Source: Phytohabitans suffuscus (GTDB lineage: Bacteria; Actinomycetota; Actinomycetes; Mycobacteriales; Micromonosporaceae). From it: 64,000 nt of DNA. Of this stretch, positions 30,252 to 39,987 are shown piece by piece. Within the stretch, counting starts at the first letter, position 1. Each line of letters starts with the position of its first letter. The position numbers and the translations under genes were made by a program. Where the stretch lies: NCBI RefSeq assembly GCF_011764565.1, contig NZ_AP022871.1, positions 4,712,320 to 4,776,319 on the forward strand, given 5' to 3'. Below the pieces are notes generated by a model that saw only the letters and a list, made by a program, of their open reading frames with translations, had not been told where the DNA came from and did not search any database.

Positions 30252-30962
30252 ATGTCTGCTATGGCCGCACCGCAGACTGAGGCGAGACTGCTCGTCGTCG
30301 AGGACGATCCAAACATCCTCGAGCTGCTCTCCGCCAGCCTGCGCTTCGCCGGTTTCGATGTCTCCACCGCGACCAGCGGCAGCGCGGCGGTCAACGCCGC
30401 CAAGGACCGGCGTCCCGACCTGGTGGTGCTCGACGTCATGCTCCCCGACCTCGACGGGTTCGAGGTCATCCGGCTGATGCGCGAGAGCGGCACCCGCACG
30501 CCGGTGGTCTTCCTCACCGCGCGCGACGCCACCGACGACAAGATCCGGGGCCTCACGCTCGGTGGCGACGACTACGTCACCAAGCCGTTCAGCCTCGAGG
30601 AGCTCACCGCCCGCATCCGGGCCGTGCTCCGCCGCACCACCGCCGGCGACCAGTCGCCCTCCCGCCTCACGTTCGCCGACCTCGAGCTCGACGAGGAGAC
30701 GCACGAGGTCTACCGTGCCGGCCAGCGCATCCAGCTCTCGCCCACCGAGTTCAAGCTCCTGCGCTACCTGATGTTGAATGCCAACCGCGTGCTTTCCAAG
30801 GCGCAGATCCTCGACCACGTGTGGAACTACGACTTCCGCGGCGATGACAACATCGTGGAGTCATACATCTCGTATCTGCGGCGCAAGGTCGACACGACCC
30901 AGCCGCGCCTGATCCACACCCTGCGTGGCGTGGGGTACGTCTTGCGAAAGCCGGCGACCTGA
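30252..30962 (+). CDS. OmpR/PhoB-type response regulator
   Basis: The 236-residue regulator has a receiver domain (VVEDD acidic pocket, phospho-acceptor Asp in VLDVMLPDLDGF, FLTARD, VTKPF) and a C-terminal winged helix (LSPTEFKLLRYLM ... VESYISYLRRKVD). It acts with the histidine kinase 17 bases downstream. The ATG at 30252 follows AAGGGGA. Placement directly before htrA suggests an envelope-stress circuit comparable to CssRS-HtrA or CutRS-HtrA systems; orthology to either is not shown. Confidence 0.93.
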   Translation: MSAMAAPQTEARLLVVEDDPNILELLSASLRFAGFDVSTATSGSAAVNAAKDRRPDLVVLDVMLPDLDGFEVIRLMRESGTRTPVVFLTARDATDDKIRGLTLGGDDYVTKPFSLEELTARIRAVLRRTTAGDQSPSRLTFADLELDEETHEVYRAGQRIQLSPTEFKLLRYLMLNANRVLSKAQILDHVWNYDFRGDDNIVESYISYLRRKVDTTQPRLIHTLRGVGYVLRKPAT

Positions 30963-30979
30963 CCACTTGGTGGGCGGCC

Positions 30980-32596
30980 ATGTTGAAGTTCGTCCGGCGC
31001 GTCCCGCTCCGCGTCAAGCTGGTAACCGCGGTTCTCGTCCTGGTCGGCGCGGCCCTCCTCGTGATCAGCATCGGCAGCGCGCTCGCCCTGCGGAGCTACC
31101 TCATCGACAAGATCGATGGCGAGCTGCGTACGGCCAGCATCACGTTGCAGGCCTCGGCGACGAGTGAGAAGCGGATCGTGGTCGGCCTCCCCTCCGACTA
31201 CCTGGTCGTGGTCGCCAGCCACGAGGCGGTCGACGGCCCGCAGTACGACGACCGCTTCGTCAAGGTCAACCAGCTGCCGCGGCTCCCCACCGACTACAGC
31301 GGCTTCCAGGACCACCTCGACGAGCCGTACACGGCGAAGGCCGCCGACCAGCGTGTCCGGTGGCGGGTGCTGGTCACCCAGCTGCCCGACGGCAGCCTCA
31401 TGACCGTCGCGCAGAGCCTGGTCGACGTCGACGAGGCCGTCACCCGGCTGATCTGGGTCGACGCGCTGGTCGGCGGCGCGGTGCTGATCCTTCTGGCCAC
31501 GATCGGCGCGGCGATCGTCCGCAGCAGCCTCGGCCCGCTCAACGAGATCGAGCGCACCGCCGCGGCCATCGCCGGCGGCGACCTGACCCGCCGTGTGCCC
31601 GACCCCGAGCCGGGCGAGGAGGAGCCGCAGACCGAGCTGGGCCGGCTGTCCCGCGCGCTCAACGCGATGCTCGCCCAGATCGAGACCGCGTTCACCGCGC
31701 GCGCCGCCTCCGAGTCGGCGGCCCGGGCGGCGGAGTCGGCGGCCCGCGATGCCGCGTTCGCCGCGCAGGCGTCCGAGGCGCGGGCCCGCCGGTCCGAGGA
31801 GCGGATGCGGCAGTTCGTCGCGGACGCCTCGCACGAGCTGCGCACCCCGCTGACCACGATCCGCGGCTTCGCCGAGCTCTACCGGCAGGGCGCGGCCGGC
31901 TCGCGAGAAGACGTCGCCCGCCTGGTCCGCCGGATCGAAGACGAGGCGTCCCGGATGGGCCTGCTCGTCGAAGACCTGCTGCTGCTGGCCCGGCTCGACC
32001 GCGAGCGCCCGGTCGAGCTGGCACCGGTCGAGCTGCCCGTGCTGGCCGCCGACGCCGTGCAGGCCGCGCGCGCGATGGCGCCCGACCGGGAGATCGACCT
32101 GGAGGTCGCCCCCGGCGCCGGGCCGCTCGTCGTGCGCGGCGACGACGGGCGGCTGCGCCAGGTGATCGGCAACCTGATGACCAACGCGCTGACGCACACG
32201 CCGGCCGACGCCTCGGTGACCCTGCGCCTGCTGTCCCAACGGACCGGGTTCGGCGAGGGTGAAGCCGTGGTCGAGGTGGCGGACACCGGGCCGGGCCTCT
32301 CACCCGAGCAGGTCGAGCGGGTCTTCGAGCGCTTCTACCGGGCCGACGCCGCGCGCACCCGGCGGGCGGACGGCGCCACCGGAAGCGGCCTCGGGCTGGC
32401 CATCGTCGCCGCGCTGGTCGCCGCGCACAGCGGGACGGTCGAGGTCGACTCCACCCCGGGTAAGGGCGCCACGTTCCGGGTACGTCTTCCGTTGGCACCG
32501 GAAGACAGCGAAGGGCCCGACGACGGTGAGCCGCTGCCGTTCGACGGCGACGATCCGTTCATGCCCGGAGGCGGCGACCGTCCGGCCGGTGCGTGA
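30980..32596 (+). CDS. Sensor histidine kinase
   Basis: The 538-residue membrane sensor has TM1 (about 14-37), an extracellular domain (about 38-155), TM2 (about 160-180), a HAMP region (GPLNEIERTAAAIAGGDLTRRV), a heptad-rich Ala/Arg/Glu linker and HisKA with the phospho-acceptor His in FVADASHELRTPLTTIRG. The ATPase domain shows NLMTNALTHTP, VADTGPGLS and GSGLGLAIV. It phosphorylates the preceding response regulator. The extracellular part lacks cysteines and has no recognisable ligand fold. Confidence 0.93.
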   Translation: MLKFVRRVPLRVKLVTAVLVLVGAALLVISIGSALALRSYLIDKIDGELRTASITLQASATSEKRIVVGLPSDYLVVVASHEAVDGPQYDDRFVKVNQLPRLPTDYSGFQDHLDEPYTAKAADQRVRWRVLVTQLPDGSLMTVAQSLVDVDEAVTRLIWVDALVGGAVLILLATIGAAIVRSSLGPLNEIERTAAAIAGGDLTRRVPDPEPGEEEPQTELGRLSRALNAMLAQIETAFTARAASESAARAAESAARDAAFAAQASEARARRSEERMRQFVADASHELRTPLTTIRGFAELYRQGAAGSREDVARLVRRIEDEASRMGLLVEDLLLLARLDRERPVELAPVELPVLAADAVQAARAMAPDREIDLEVAPGAGPLVVRGDDGRLRQVIGNLMTNALTHTPADASVTLRLLSQRTGFGEGEAVVEVADTGPGLSPEQVERVFERFYRADAARTRRADGATGSGLGLAIVAALVAAHSGTVEVDSTPGKGATFRVRLPLAPEDSEGPDDGEPLPFDGDDPFMPGGGDRPAGA

Positions 32597-32608
32597 TTCA
32601 CAGGGAAC

Positions 32609-32625
32609 GTTCAGTGCCGTCTCAG
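32609..32625 (+). promoter_or_regulatory. Paired box upstream of htrA
   Basis: GTTCAG at 32609 and TCTCAG at 32620 are spaced 11 bp, matching the spacing of the pair before the response-regulator gene. This supports control of htrA by the adjacent two-component system. Confidence 0.38.
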
Positions 32626-32659
32626 GAGCGTTGAAGAGGGAGCGGGAAAGGTAAATGTC

Positions 32660-34496
32660 ATGAGCGAGCACGAGACCAACCCGCAGCGGCAGCCGGTCAG
32701 CCCCGACGCCGAGCCGTCGCACCCGACCACCGAGCTGCCTCCTGTCGCACGGGAGCAGTCCACCTCCTCGGACCAGACCCAGCAGGTCCCGGTCGCCTCC
32801 GAGCAGCCCACACCCCCGCGCCGCCGGCACCGGTCGCGGACGTGCCGGCGCCGGACACGACCGCCCAGATCCCGGCCGTGCCGTCCGCGCCTCCGGACAC
32901 CCCCACCCCGACCGCCTCCGGCCCGGATGCCCCGAGCCCGGTCACCCCGAGTCCTGCCGCCCCGAGTCCTGCCGCCCCGAGTCCTGCCGCCCCGAGTCCT
33001 GCCGCCCCGAGTCCTGCCGCCCCGAGTCCTGCCGCCCCGAGTCCTGCCGCCCCGAGTCCTGCCGCCCCGAGTCCTGCCGTGCCTGGCCCGGTGGCTCCGC
33101 CCGCGGCGTCCACCAGCCCGGCCGCGCCCGCCGGCCCGCCGCCCGGGGTCTACGGGCCGTCGCCCAGCCCCTGGCAACACCCCGACCGCGTGCACCAGCC
33201 GACCTGGCCGGGCAACCCGGGATACTCCGGCGCCGCCGTGCCGCCCGTGACCGCCCCTCCGGCCAGCGGCCCCGGCCCGGTCTCCCCGGGGCCCGCGGCG
33301 CACGGTCCGGTGCCCCGGGCGCGGTGCCGCCGCCCGCCAGCGGTGCGCCGCTCTACGGTCCGCTCCCTCCCGGCCAGGTGCCGGTGTGGGCGCAGCCGCC
33401 CGGAGCCCCGCCCCAGCACCAGCAGCGCTCCGGCCGCTTCGGGCGGTACGCGATGCTCGGCGTCGCCGCGCTCGTGCTGATGGCCGGCTCCGGCGTGGCC
33501 GGCGGCGCGATCGCCACCGCTCTCGACAGCAACTCGCCGACCACCATCAACCGCACCTACTCGGCGGCCCCCATCCTCAACCAGGGCGACCTGCCGGCCA
33601 TCGCCGCCAAGGTGGCGGGAAGCGTCGTCTCGATCACCGCGGGCAACGCGGGCGGCTCGGGTGTCGTGATGAGCGCGGACGGCTTCGTGCTGACCAACAA
33701 CCACGTCGTCGAGAGCGTGGGCGGTGGCGGCACCGTCAGCCTGACCTTCGCCGACGGCAAGACGGCCCAGGCCAAGGTCGTGGGCACCGACCCGCGCACC
33801 GACCTCGCCGTGGTCAAGGCCGAGGGTGTCTCCGGGCTCACCCCCGCGACGTTCGGCGACAGCGACGGGATGCAGGTCGGCGACACCGTGCTCGCGATCG
33901 GCAGCCCGCTCGGCCTCGACGGATCGGTGACCTCGGGCATCGTCAGCGCCAAGGACCGCACCATCCAGACCGGCGACGACCAGCAGCAGGACCCGTTCTC
34001 CCGGCAGCAGCAGGCGCCGGTCAGCTCGATCTCCGGCCTGCTGCAGACCGACGCCCCGATCAACCCGGGCAACTCCGGCGGCGCCCTGGTCAACACCCGC
34101 GGCGAGGTGATCGGCATCAACACCGCGATCCTCACCGCCGGGCAGGGCTCGGGCAATATCGGCGTCGGCTTCGCGATCCCGAGCAACAAGGCCAAGTCGG
34201 TCGCCGACGCCCTGCGCAACGGTGAAAAGGTCAGCCACCCGTCACTCGGCGTCTCGGTCAACGACGCTGACGGTGGCGGTGCGCTGATCGGCTCGGTCAC
34301 GGCCGGCAGCCCCGCCGCCAAGGCCGGCCTCCAGCAGGGCGACGTGGTGGTCAAGTTCGGCGACAAGAACATCAGCGACTCCGACGACCTCGTGGCCGCG
34401 GTGCAGTCCGGCAAGGTCGGCGACCAGGTGCAGATCACGTTCAAGCGAAATGGTCAGGAGCAGACGGCAACCGCGACGCTCGCTGAAGCGTCCTAA
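32660..34496 (+). CDS. HtrA/DegP-like serine protease with PDZ domain, frameshifted twice
   Basis: This membrane-anchored trypsin-like protease is read across two frameshifts (near 32819 and 33315, each a lost G or C). The cytoplasmic N-terminus is a roughly 240-residue Pro/Ala-rich tail with nine PSPAA repeats. A TM (YAMLGVAALVLMAGSGVAGG) precedes the protease domain: His in TNNHVV, Asp in RTDLAVV and Ser in NPGNSGGALV. A PDZ domain follows (GSVTAGSPAAKAGLQQGD). It degrades or refolds misfolded exported proteins. It follows the two-component genes and shares a candidate regulator box. Confidence 0.92.
32945..33079 (+). repeat. 15-bp tandem repeat, nine exact copies
   Basis: CCCCGAGTCCTGCCG is repeated nine times without change inside the Pro/Ala-rich tail of the HtrA-like gene, encoding Pro-Ser-Pro-Ala-Ala units. 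Copy number may vary between strains. Confidence 0.95.
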
Positions 34497-34561
34497 CAAG
34501 CAGAACCGGCGCACGACGGGCGGACCGGTGCCGCACAACGGCACCCCGCCTCCTCCCCAAA

Positions 34562-34610
34562 GAGCGGCGGGTGACGTGGACCTCGGGGTTGGACACGTCA
34601 CCCGCCGCTC
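34562..34610 (+). terminator. Terminator hairpin after htrA
   Basis: GAGCGGCGGGTGACGTG (34562-34578) pairs perfectly over 17 bp with 34594-34610 around a 15-base loop, 65 bases past the htrA stop. It is one of the strongest hairpins in the window. Confidence 0.8.
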
Positions 34611-34790
34611 GCTCACTCTGCGCACACATAGTGGAGCCATTTGGGCTACCCGACCTGCCCTCCCGGATCCTCGACCGGCAGTTTCGGACAGATTTGGCTG
34701 TACGGGTGTTGTCAGGTAGCGGACTGGCTGTCCCATCGCTCGATGTCTGATCCGTACTCTGCTTCCCGCAACCTTGGGGAGGGCAAGAGG

Positions 34791-37700
34791 GTGACGGTTG
34801 TAGAGACCCGCTTGAGCGTGTGGGAAGCGCTCGCGGGACGCGCACCGGGACGGCCGGCTGGTCCGGCGGATCCGGGGCTCTGGGCCGCAGTGGTCGAGCG
34901 GCTCAATCCCGCGCGGGCCAAGCCCGTGCTGCGGCTCGGCATCGAGTCGGTCGACCTGGTCAACGTGCGCGACGTGCCGTACGTGATGCTCCGCTCGCCG
35001 GACGACCGCGGCGGAGCCTGCTACCTGCGGCTTTCGCCGGAGGAGTGGCAGCTCGCGCAGCTGATGGACGGCACGCGCACCGTGGCCCGCCTGGTCGCCG
35101 ACTTCGCCCGGATCAGTGGCCGCCTCGCGCCTGACCAGGTCACCCGCGTCGTCGCCGACCTCGCCGGCAACCGGATGCTCGCCGAGCTGCCGGTCGACGC
35201 GTTCCGCCCGCTCGACGCGGTCGCCCGCCGCCCCTGGCCGCTGCGCCTCGGCCGCGGGCTGCTGGCCGTCGTGCGCGGCCGCCGCATGGTGCTGGCAAAC
35301 GTCGACCCGCTGGTCGGCTTCCTGTACCGCGCCGGTGGCCGGCTGCTCTTCACCCGCCCGGCCGCGTTCGTGCTGGGCGCGGTCGCCCTGCTCGGCCTGG
35401 TGCTCTTCGCCTGGACGTGGTGGCGCGGCGAGCAGGCCGTCTTCCTGACCGGCGGGTCGTACGCGGCGGGCGCGGCCGTGCTGCTCGCGCTCAACGTGCT
35501 CGCCCTCGCCTGCCACGAGCTGGGCCACGCGCTGGCCACCAGACACGCCGGGCGGCGGGTGCCGGCGGCCGGCTTCCTGGTCTACTTCGGCATCCCGTCG
35601 ATCTTCGTGGACACGACGGACGTGTGGATGGCGGGCCGCCGCGCCCGCATGCTCACCACCGCGTCCGGTCCGGCGGCCGGCCTGATCCTCGCCGGCCTGG
35701 CGCAGATCGTCGGGCTGCTGGTGCCCGAGGCGGCGCCGTGGGCGTTCAAGCTGGCCTTCGCCTGGTACCTGAACGCGCTGTTCAACCTCAACCCGTTCCT
35801 GGCGCTCGACGGCTACTACTTCCTGATGGACTGGCTGGAGATCGCCAACCTGCGCGCCCGTGGCCTGGCGTACGTGGTGGCCCGCCTGCGCCGCCGCCCA
35901 CCCTCCTGGGCCCAGCTCGACCGGGAGGGTCGGATCGTCGCCCTGTACGGCACGCTCGCCGTCCTGTGGCTGGTCATCGCCGTCAACCTCGGATGGCGCA
36001 TCTGGACCGACCGGGTCGAAGGGCTGATAACCGGGCTCTGGCGCTCGGGCTGGCCGGCCCGCCTGCTGCTCTTCGCGGTCGTGGTGGGCCTCGCCGCGCC
36101 CCTCGTCTACCTCGTCGCCGGCTGGCTGGGCCGCGCCTGGCGCAAGGCCCGGCGGCGGGCCGCGGAGCGCCGGGTCGCCTCCGACCTGCCCCGCCGTGTC
36201 GACGCGCTGCGCGCCTCGGCGCTCGGCCGGCTGCCGGTCGACCGGCTCACCCACCTCGCGACCCACGCCCGCTGGGTGCATCCGCGCACCGGGCAGCAGC
36301 TCGTCTTCGCCGGTGCCGCCCAGCCCGCCGTGTACGTCGTGGTCGAGGGCGCCATGGAGGGCCGCCGCCCCGGCGATCCGGCCGGGACGGTACGCGAGCG
36401 GCTCGGCCCGGGTGGCGTGATCGGCCTCGCCTCCGCGGTCACCGGCTCGCCGGCGGCCCTCGCCTGGCACACGGCCGGCACGACACTGCTCGCCGTACCG
36501 CCCGCGCTGGTCGCCAGCGCCGTGGGCCGGCTGCCCGGGCCACCGCCGGCCGACCGGGCCGAGGCCGAGTCGCTCTTCGCCGACACGCCGGCCCTCGACG
36601 GGCTGGCCGCCGAGGAGAAGATCGGCCTCATCGCGCAGGCCCGCCCCACGGCGCTCGAACCGGGTGCGCCGGTCGTCCTGCCGGCCGCCCATGCCGCGCT
36701 GGTCATCGCCACCGGCGTGGTGGTGCTGCCGGACGGCACCGAGCTGCGCCGCGGCACGATGATCGGCCCGATGGGCCACCCTATGGACGAGCCCGTCGCG
36801 TACGCCCGTACGCACGTGCGCCTCTGGACCATCCCGGCCGTCTCCGGGCTGCCGCTGCTGCTGGGCGCCTCTCCGGCGGGCGCGGCCGCCGAGCCCGGCC
36901 CGATCGTGCGGGGGCAGGGCGCGCCCGCCACCGGCGTACACCCGGTCTCCGACTACCCGCCACTCGCCTCGCCACCCGGCCCGCCACCGCCCGCCGACGA
37001 AGAGGTCGACCGGCGCTTCGAGCGGCGTATGTGGTGGCTGGTGCTGCTCTTCCTGCTGCTGGCGATCGGCACCGGCGTCGCCAACCTCATCCCCGGGCCG
37101 GCGTGGGCCGAGATGCCCGGCGACAAGGCACTGCTGAGCGCCGAGCGCGGCCGTGTCGTCGCCACGCTCGACGGGCGCACGGTCACGCTGGAGGCGGGCG
37201 ACCGCCTGTACGTGGCCGAGGGCAGCGACATCCATGTGCAGTCGCGGTCCACGGGCCGGCTCACCTTCCGGGCGGGGCCGCGCTCGTACTCTGCGGCGAG
37301 ACCCGCACCGACGTCGGACCCCTGTGGAGCACCGGCCGCCGCCAGGTGGAGCCGCACGGCGCCTTGACCCTCGGCAGCGGACGGGTGCTGGCCGACACGG
37401 CGTCGACGAGCGGCGCCTTCGCGGCGCTGGCGCTGCGGATCGGCAGCGACACGAGCCAGATCGTCAACGACGGGCCCGCCTGGTACTCGGTCACCTCCGG
37501 CGACGCGGCGGTCTCCGAGGGCAAGGTCGACATCGACGGCACACGGCAGCCCGTGACCAACCGCCCGCTCACCTGCGGCGATGGCGTCGTGGTACGGCCG
37601 CCCGCGGGCACGCCGTCGGACAGCCCGTCGCCGTCGGAGTCGCTGATCCCGGAGGAGACGCCGAGCCCGACGCCTTCCCCGACGGCCAGCCCGACCGAGG

Positions 37701-38211
37701 GTGACGACCCGGCCGACCCCGGCAACCCGGGCGACCCGGGCACCGACCCGACGACTCCCGGCGTGCCCCCGACCACTCCTGGCGTGCCGCCGACCACACC
37801 CGGCGTCCCCCCGACGACCCCCGGGACGACACCGCCGAGCGAGCCGCCGACCGACCCGCCCACGTCGGAACCGACAAACAGCCCGCCGGTCATCACGACC
37901 GTCGTCGCCAGCCCTCAGGAGGTCGGGCGGGACTCGTGCCGTGTCACCGTGCCGATCAGCGTCACGGTGCGGGCCTCCGACTCGGACGGAGATCCGTTGG
38001 AGGTCACGGGCTCGTGGGCCGTGGACGGCGAGAGCGGCACGTTCGGCCTGAAGGGGAGGGCAGCTACTCAGGCGGCTTCACGGTGCCGGCCGGGATTGCT
38101 CCGAACGGTGGAACGGTTTCCATTACGGTCCGAGCGAGTGACGGCATCGGGAGCGACCAGGGGGCGGATCAGGTCTTCCTCGGGCCGTGTCAAGTGATCA
38201 TTATCGGTTGA
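34791..38211 (+). CDS. M50 metallopeptidase-like membrane protein with PqqD-like, cNMP-like and Ig-like parts, frameshifted twice
   Basis: The protein is about 1140 residues, read across frameshifts near 37275 and 38055 (each a lost G). After an N-terminal PqqD-like winged region (YLRLSPEEWQLAQLMDGTRTVARLVADF), a multi-pass domain carries HELGHALATRH (zinc/catalytic) and NPFLALDGYYF, the second M50 motif. A cytoplasmic region with two degenerate cyclic-nucleotide-binding-like domains follows, then one TM (WWLVLLFLLLAIGTGVANLI), an extracellular domain, a PTTPGVP-repeat linker and a C-terminal Ig/PKD-like domain. The GTG at 34791 has GGGGAGGG upstream. Related proteins are peptide zinc metalloproteases of RiPP or secretion loci. 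Confidence 0.8.
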
Positions 38212-38221
38212 GGAGACCTGG

Positions 38222-38437
38222 GTGCTTTGTTGGTTTTGCGCTAAGGCGGCGCGTGGTGGATGCCGGTTCTGCGGGCGCGGCATCTGCGAGGATCACGCGC
38301 GCTTCGGGCCGTTCCTGCTGGAGGTGCACCGCTCCGAGGCCCGGCGCCGCGCCGAGGGGCTGGTGGTCGAGGACGCCCTCCAGTGCGGCACGTGCCGGCC
38401 GCGTCCCCAGCCCATACCCATGCCCGAGCTGGACTGA
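38222..38437 (+). CDS. Small cysteine-rich zinc-binding protein
   Basis: The 71-residue protein has CWFC, GCRFC, GICEDHA and CGTC, eight Cys/His ligands that would bind one or two zinc ions, like AN1/B-box-type or DUF2180 fingers. A GAGGAG site precedes the GTG at 38222. It starts 10 bases after the M50-like gene and is probably in the same transcript. Its function is unknown. Confidence 0.75.
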   Translation: MLCWFCAKAARGGCRFCGRGICEDHARFGPFLLEVHRSEARRRAEGLVVEDALQCGTCRPRPQPIPMPELD

Positions 38438-38543
38438 GCCGCCGCTCAGGCGGCGGGCCAGCGCCCCGTCGAGGAGGACGCTCGGCGAAGCGTGACTGAC
38501 CCGAGGATGTCTCCCGTTGCCGTTCCGGGCTACCGTGACCGTC

Positions 38544-39893
38544 ATGAGCGACTTCGATGCGGTGCTGGAGCGGCTGGTGACCGACCAGGCGTTCGCGGCG
38601 GCGCTGGCGGCCGACCCGGCCGCGGCGCTCGCCGGCTACCAGCTCGATCCGGACGAGATCGAGCTGCTGCACAGCCAGGTCGGTGGCGAGACCGCCGGGC
38701 AGCACACCGTCGAGGTGCGCACCAACCAGTCCAGCCTCTTCGGCATGCTGTCGCCGCTGGTCGGCATGGCCGGCGCGCTGCCGAGCCTCGCCGACAGCCT
38801 GCCCAGCGGTAGCGGCGGGAGCGGCGGCCCCGTCCACCAAGGCTTCGGCCCGGCCGAGGGCGCCGCCTCCGGCTTCGGCGCGGCCGACACCTCCGGCCAG
38901 GGTGCCGGCTTCGCCGCCGACACCTCGGGCTTCGGCGCGGCCGACACCCCGGGCCAGGGCGCCGGCTTCGCGGTCGAAACCTCCGGCTTCGGCGCGGTCG
39001 AAACCTCGGGCTTCGGTGTTGCCGCCGCGTCCGGCTTCGGCGTGGCCGACACCTCCGGCCAGGGTGCCGGCTTCGCGGCCGACACCGCCGGCTTCGGCGT
39101 GGCCGATACGTCCGGCCAGGGCGCCGGCTTCGCCGCTGACGGCGCGGGCCTTCCGGCTGACGGCGCGGTCTTCCCGGCTGACGGCTCCGGGCCGACCGTG
39201 GGCACCGCTCCCGGCTCCCAGGCGGGCTTCGGCCACGCGGACCAGGAGGGGTTCGGCACGGCGGGCCATGGCGGGTTCGGCACGGCGGGCCAGCCCGGGT
39301 TCGGCGCGGCAGGGCAGGAGGGATTCGGTCCGGCCGGCAGCGAAGGGTTCGGCGCACCGCCCGGCCACGGCGGCTTCGGGCCCGCGCAGGGCGGTGGGCC
39401 GGCGGGTGCGTGGCCGCCCGCGCCCGGAGCCGGGCCGGCGGGCCATATCTTCTCGGGTGGCCCGCAGCAGGGTGGCGGCTTCGGCGGCTTCGGCGCGGGG
39501 ATCGGCGACGCGCTCGCTCCGGGCGGCGCCCAGGCCGAGGCGGCCGGCGGTGGATACGCGATCCCGGAGGGCTACCACGCCGGTCTCGACCTCGACGGTG
39601 ACGGCAAGGACGACGAGCACATCCTGCGCGGCCGCGCGGACGGTGGCGTCGACATCCTCGTCGACCGCGACGGCGACGGGCGGGTCGACATCATCGGCCA
39701 CGACGACGACGCGGACGGGCACGTGGAGTCCGCCGACTACGACAAGGACGGCGACGGCCACTTCGAGCGCACCCGCTACGACGACGACGGCGACGGATGG
39801 CTCGACCGTACGGTCGTCAACGAAGAGGGCGACGCCAAAGCGGAGGGCACGGTCGACCTGGCATCGATAGCCAAGCACCTTCGCATGTCCTGA
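38544..39893 (+). CDS. Repeat protein: RiPP-leader-like N-terminus, Gly-Phe repeats, DxDxDG repeats
   Basis: The 449-residue protein has three parts. The first 45 residues (VLERLVTDQAFAAALAADPAA and LAGYQLDPDEIELL) resemble the leader-like domain of Franean1_4349-type RiPP precursors. Residues of about 95-330 are low-complexity repeats built on SGFGAADTSGQGAGFAAD and, later, GFGTAGHGGFG. The last 110 residues hold five calcium-loop-like motifs (DLDGDGKDD, DRDGDGRVD, DDDADGHVE, DKDGDGHFE, DDDGDGWLD). No signal peptide is seen. The start is ATG at 38544. Confidence 0.75.
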   Translation: MSDFDAVLERLVTDQAFAAALAADPAAALAGYQLDPDEIELLHSQVGGETAGQHTVEVRTNQSSLFGMLSPLVGMAGALPSLADSLPSGSGGSGGPVHQGFGPAEGAASGFGAADTSGQGAGFAADTSGFGAADTPGQGAGFAVETSGFGAVETSGFGVAAASGFGVADTSGQGAGFAADTAGFGVADTSGQGAGFAADGAGLPADGAVFPADGSGPTVGTAPGSQAGFGHADQEGFGTAGHGGFGTAGQPGFGAAGQEGFGPAGSEGFGAPPGHGGFGPAQGGGPAGAWPPAPGAGPAGHIFSGGPQQGGGFGGFGAGIGDALAPGGAQAEAAGGGYAIPEGYHAGLDLDGDGKDDEHILRGRADGGVDILVDRDGDGRVDIIGHDDDADGHVESADYDKDGDGHFERTRYDDDGDGWLDRTVVNEEGDAKAEGTVDLASIAKHLRMS

Positions 39894-39899
39894 GCCACC

Positions 39900-39914
39900 G
39901 TACTGTGACAGTAC
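39900..39914. promoter_or_regulatory. Short palindrome upstream of ABC ATPase gene
   Basis: GTACTGTGACAGTAC is a perfect 6-3-6 palindrome in the gap between the repeat protein and the ABC ATPase gene. It could be an operator or a weak hairpin. Confidence 0.35.
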
Positions 39915-39987
39915 TGCACCGGTTGTCCCGGCGGGCCTAGCGCGGAGGCCACCTCTCCCACGACGATGTTCATGGGAGGTGGTCTGC

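Noticed and set aside
32945..33079. Regular repeats that could suggest a CRISPR array
   Set aside because: The 15-bp units are head-to-tail with no spacers and lie in frame inside the HtrA-like gene. The 18-bp and 24-bp repeats elsewhere are likewise coding.
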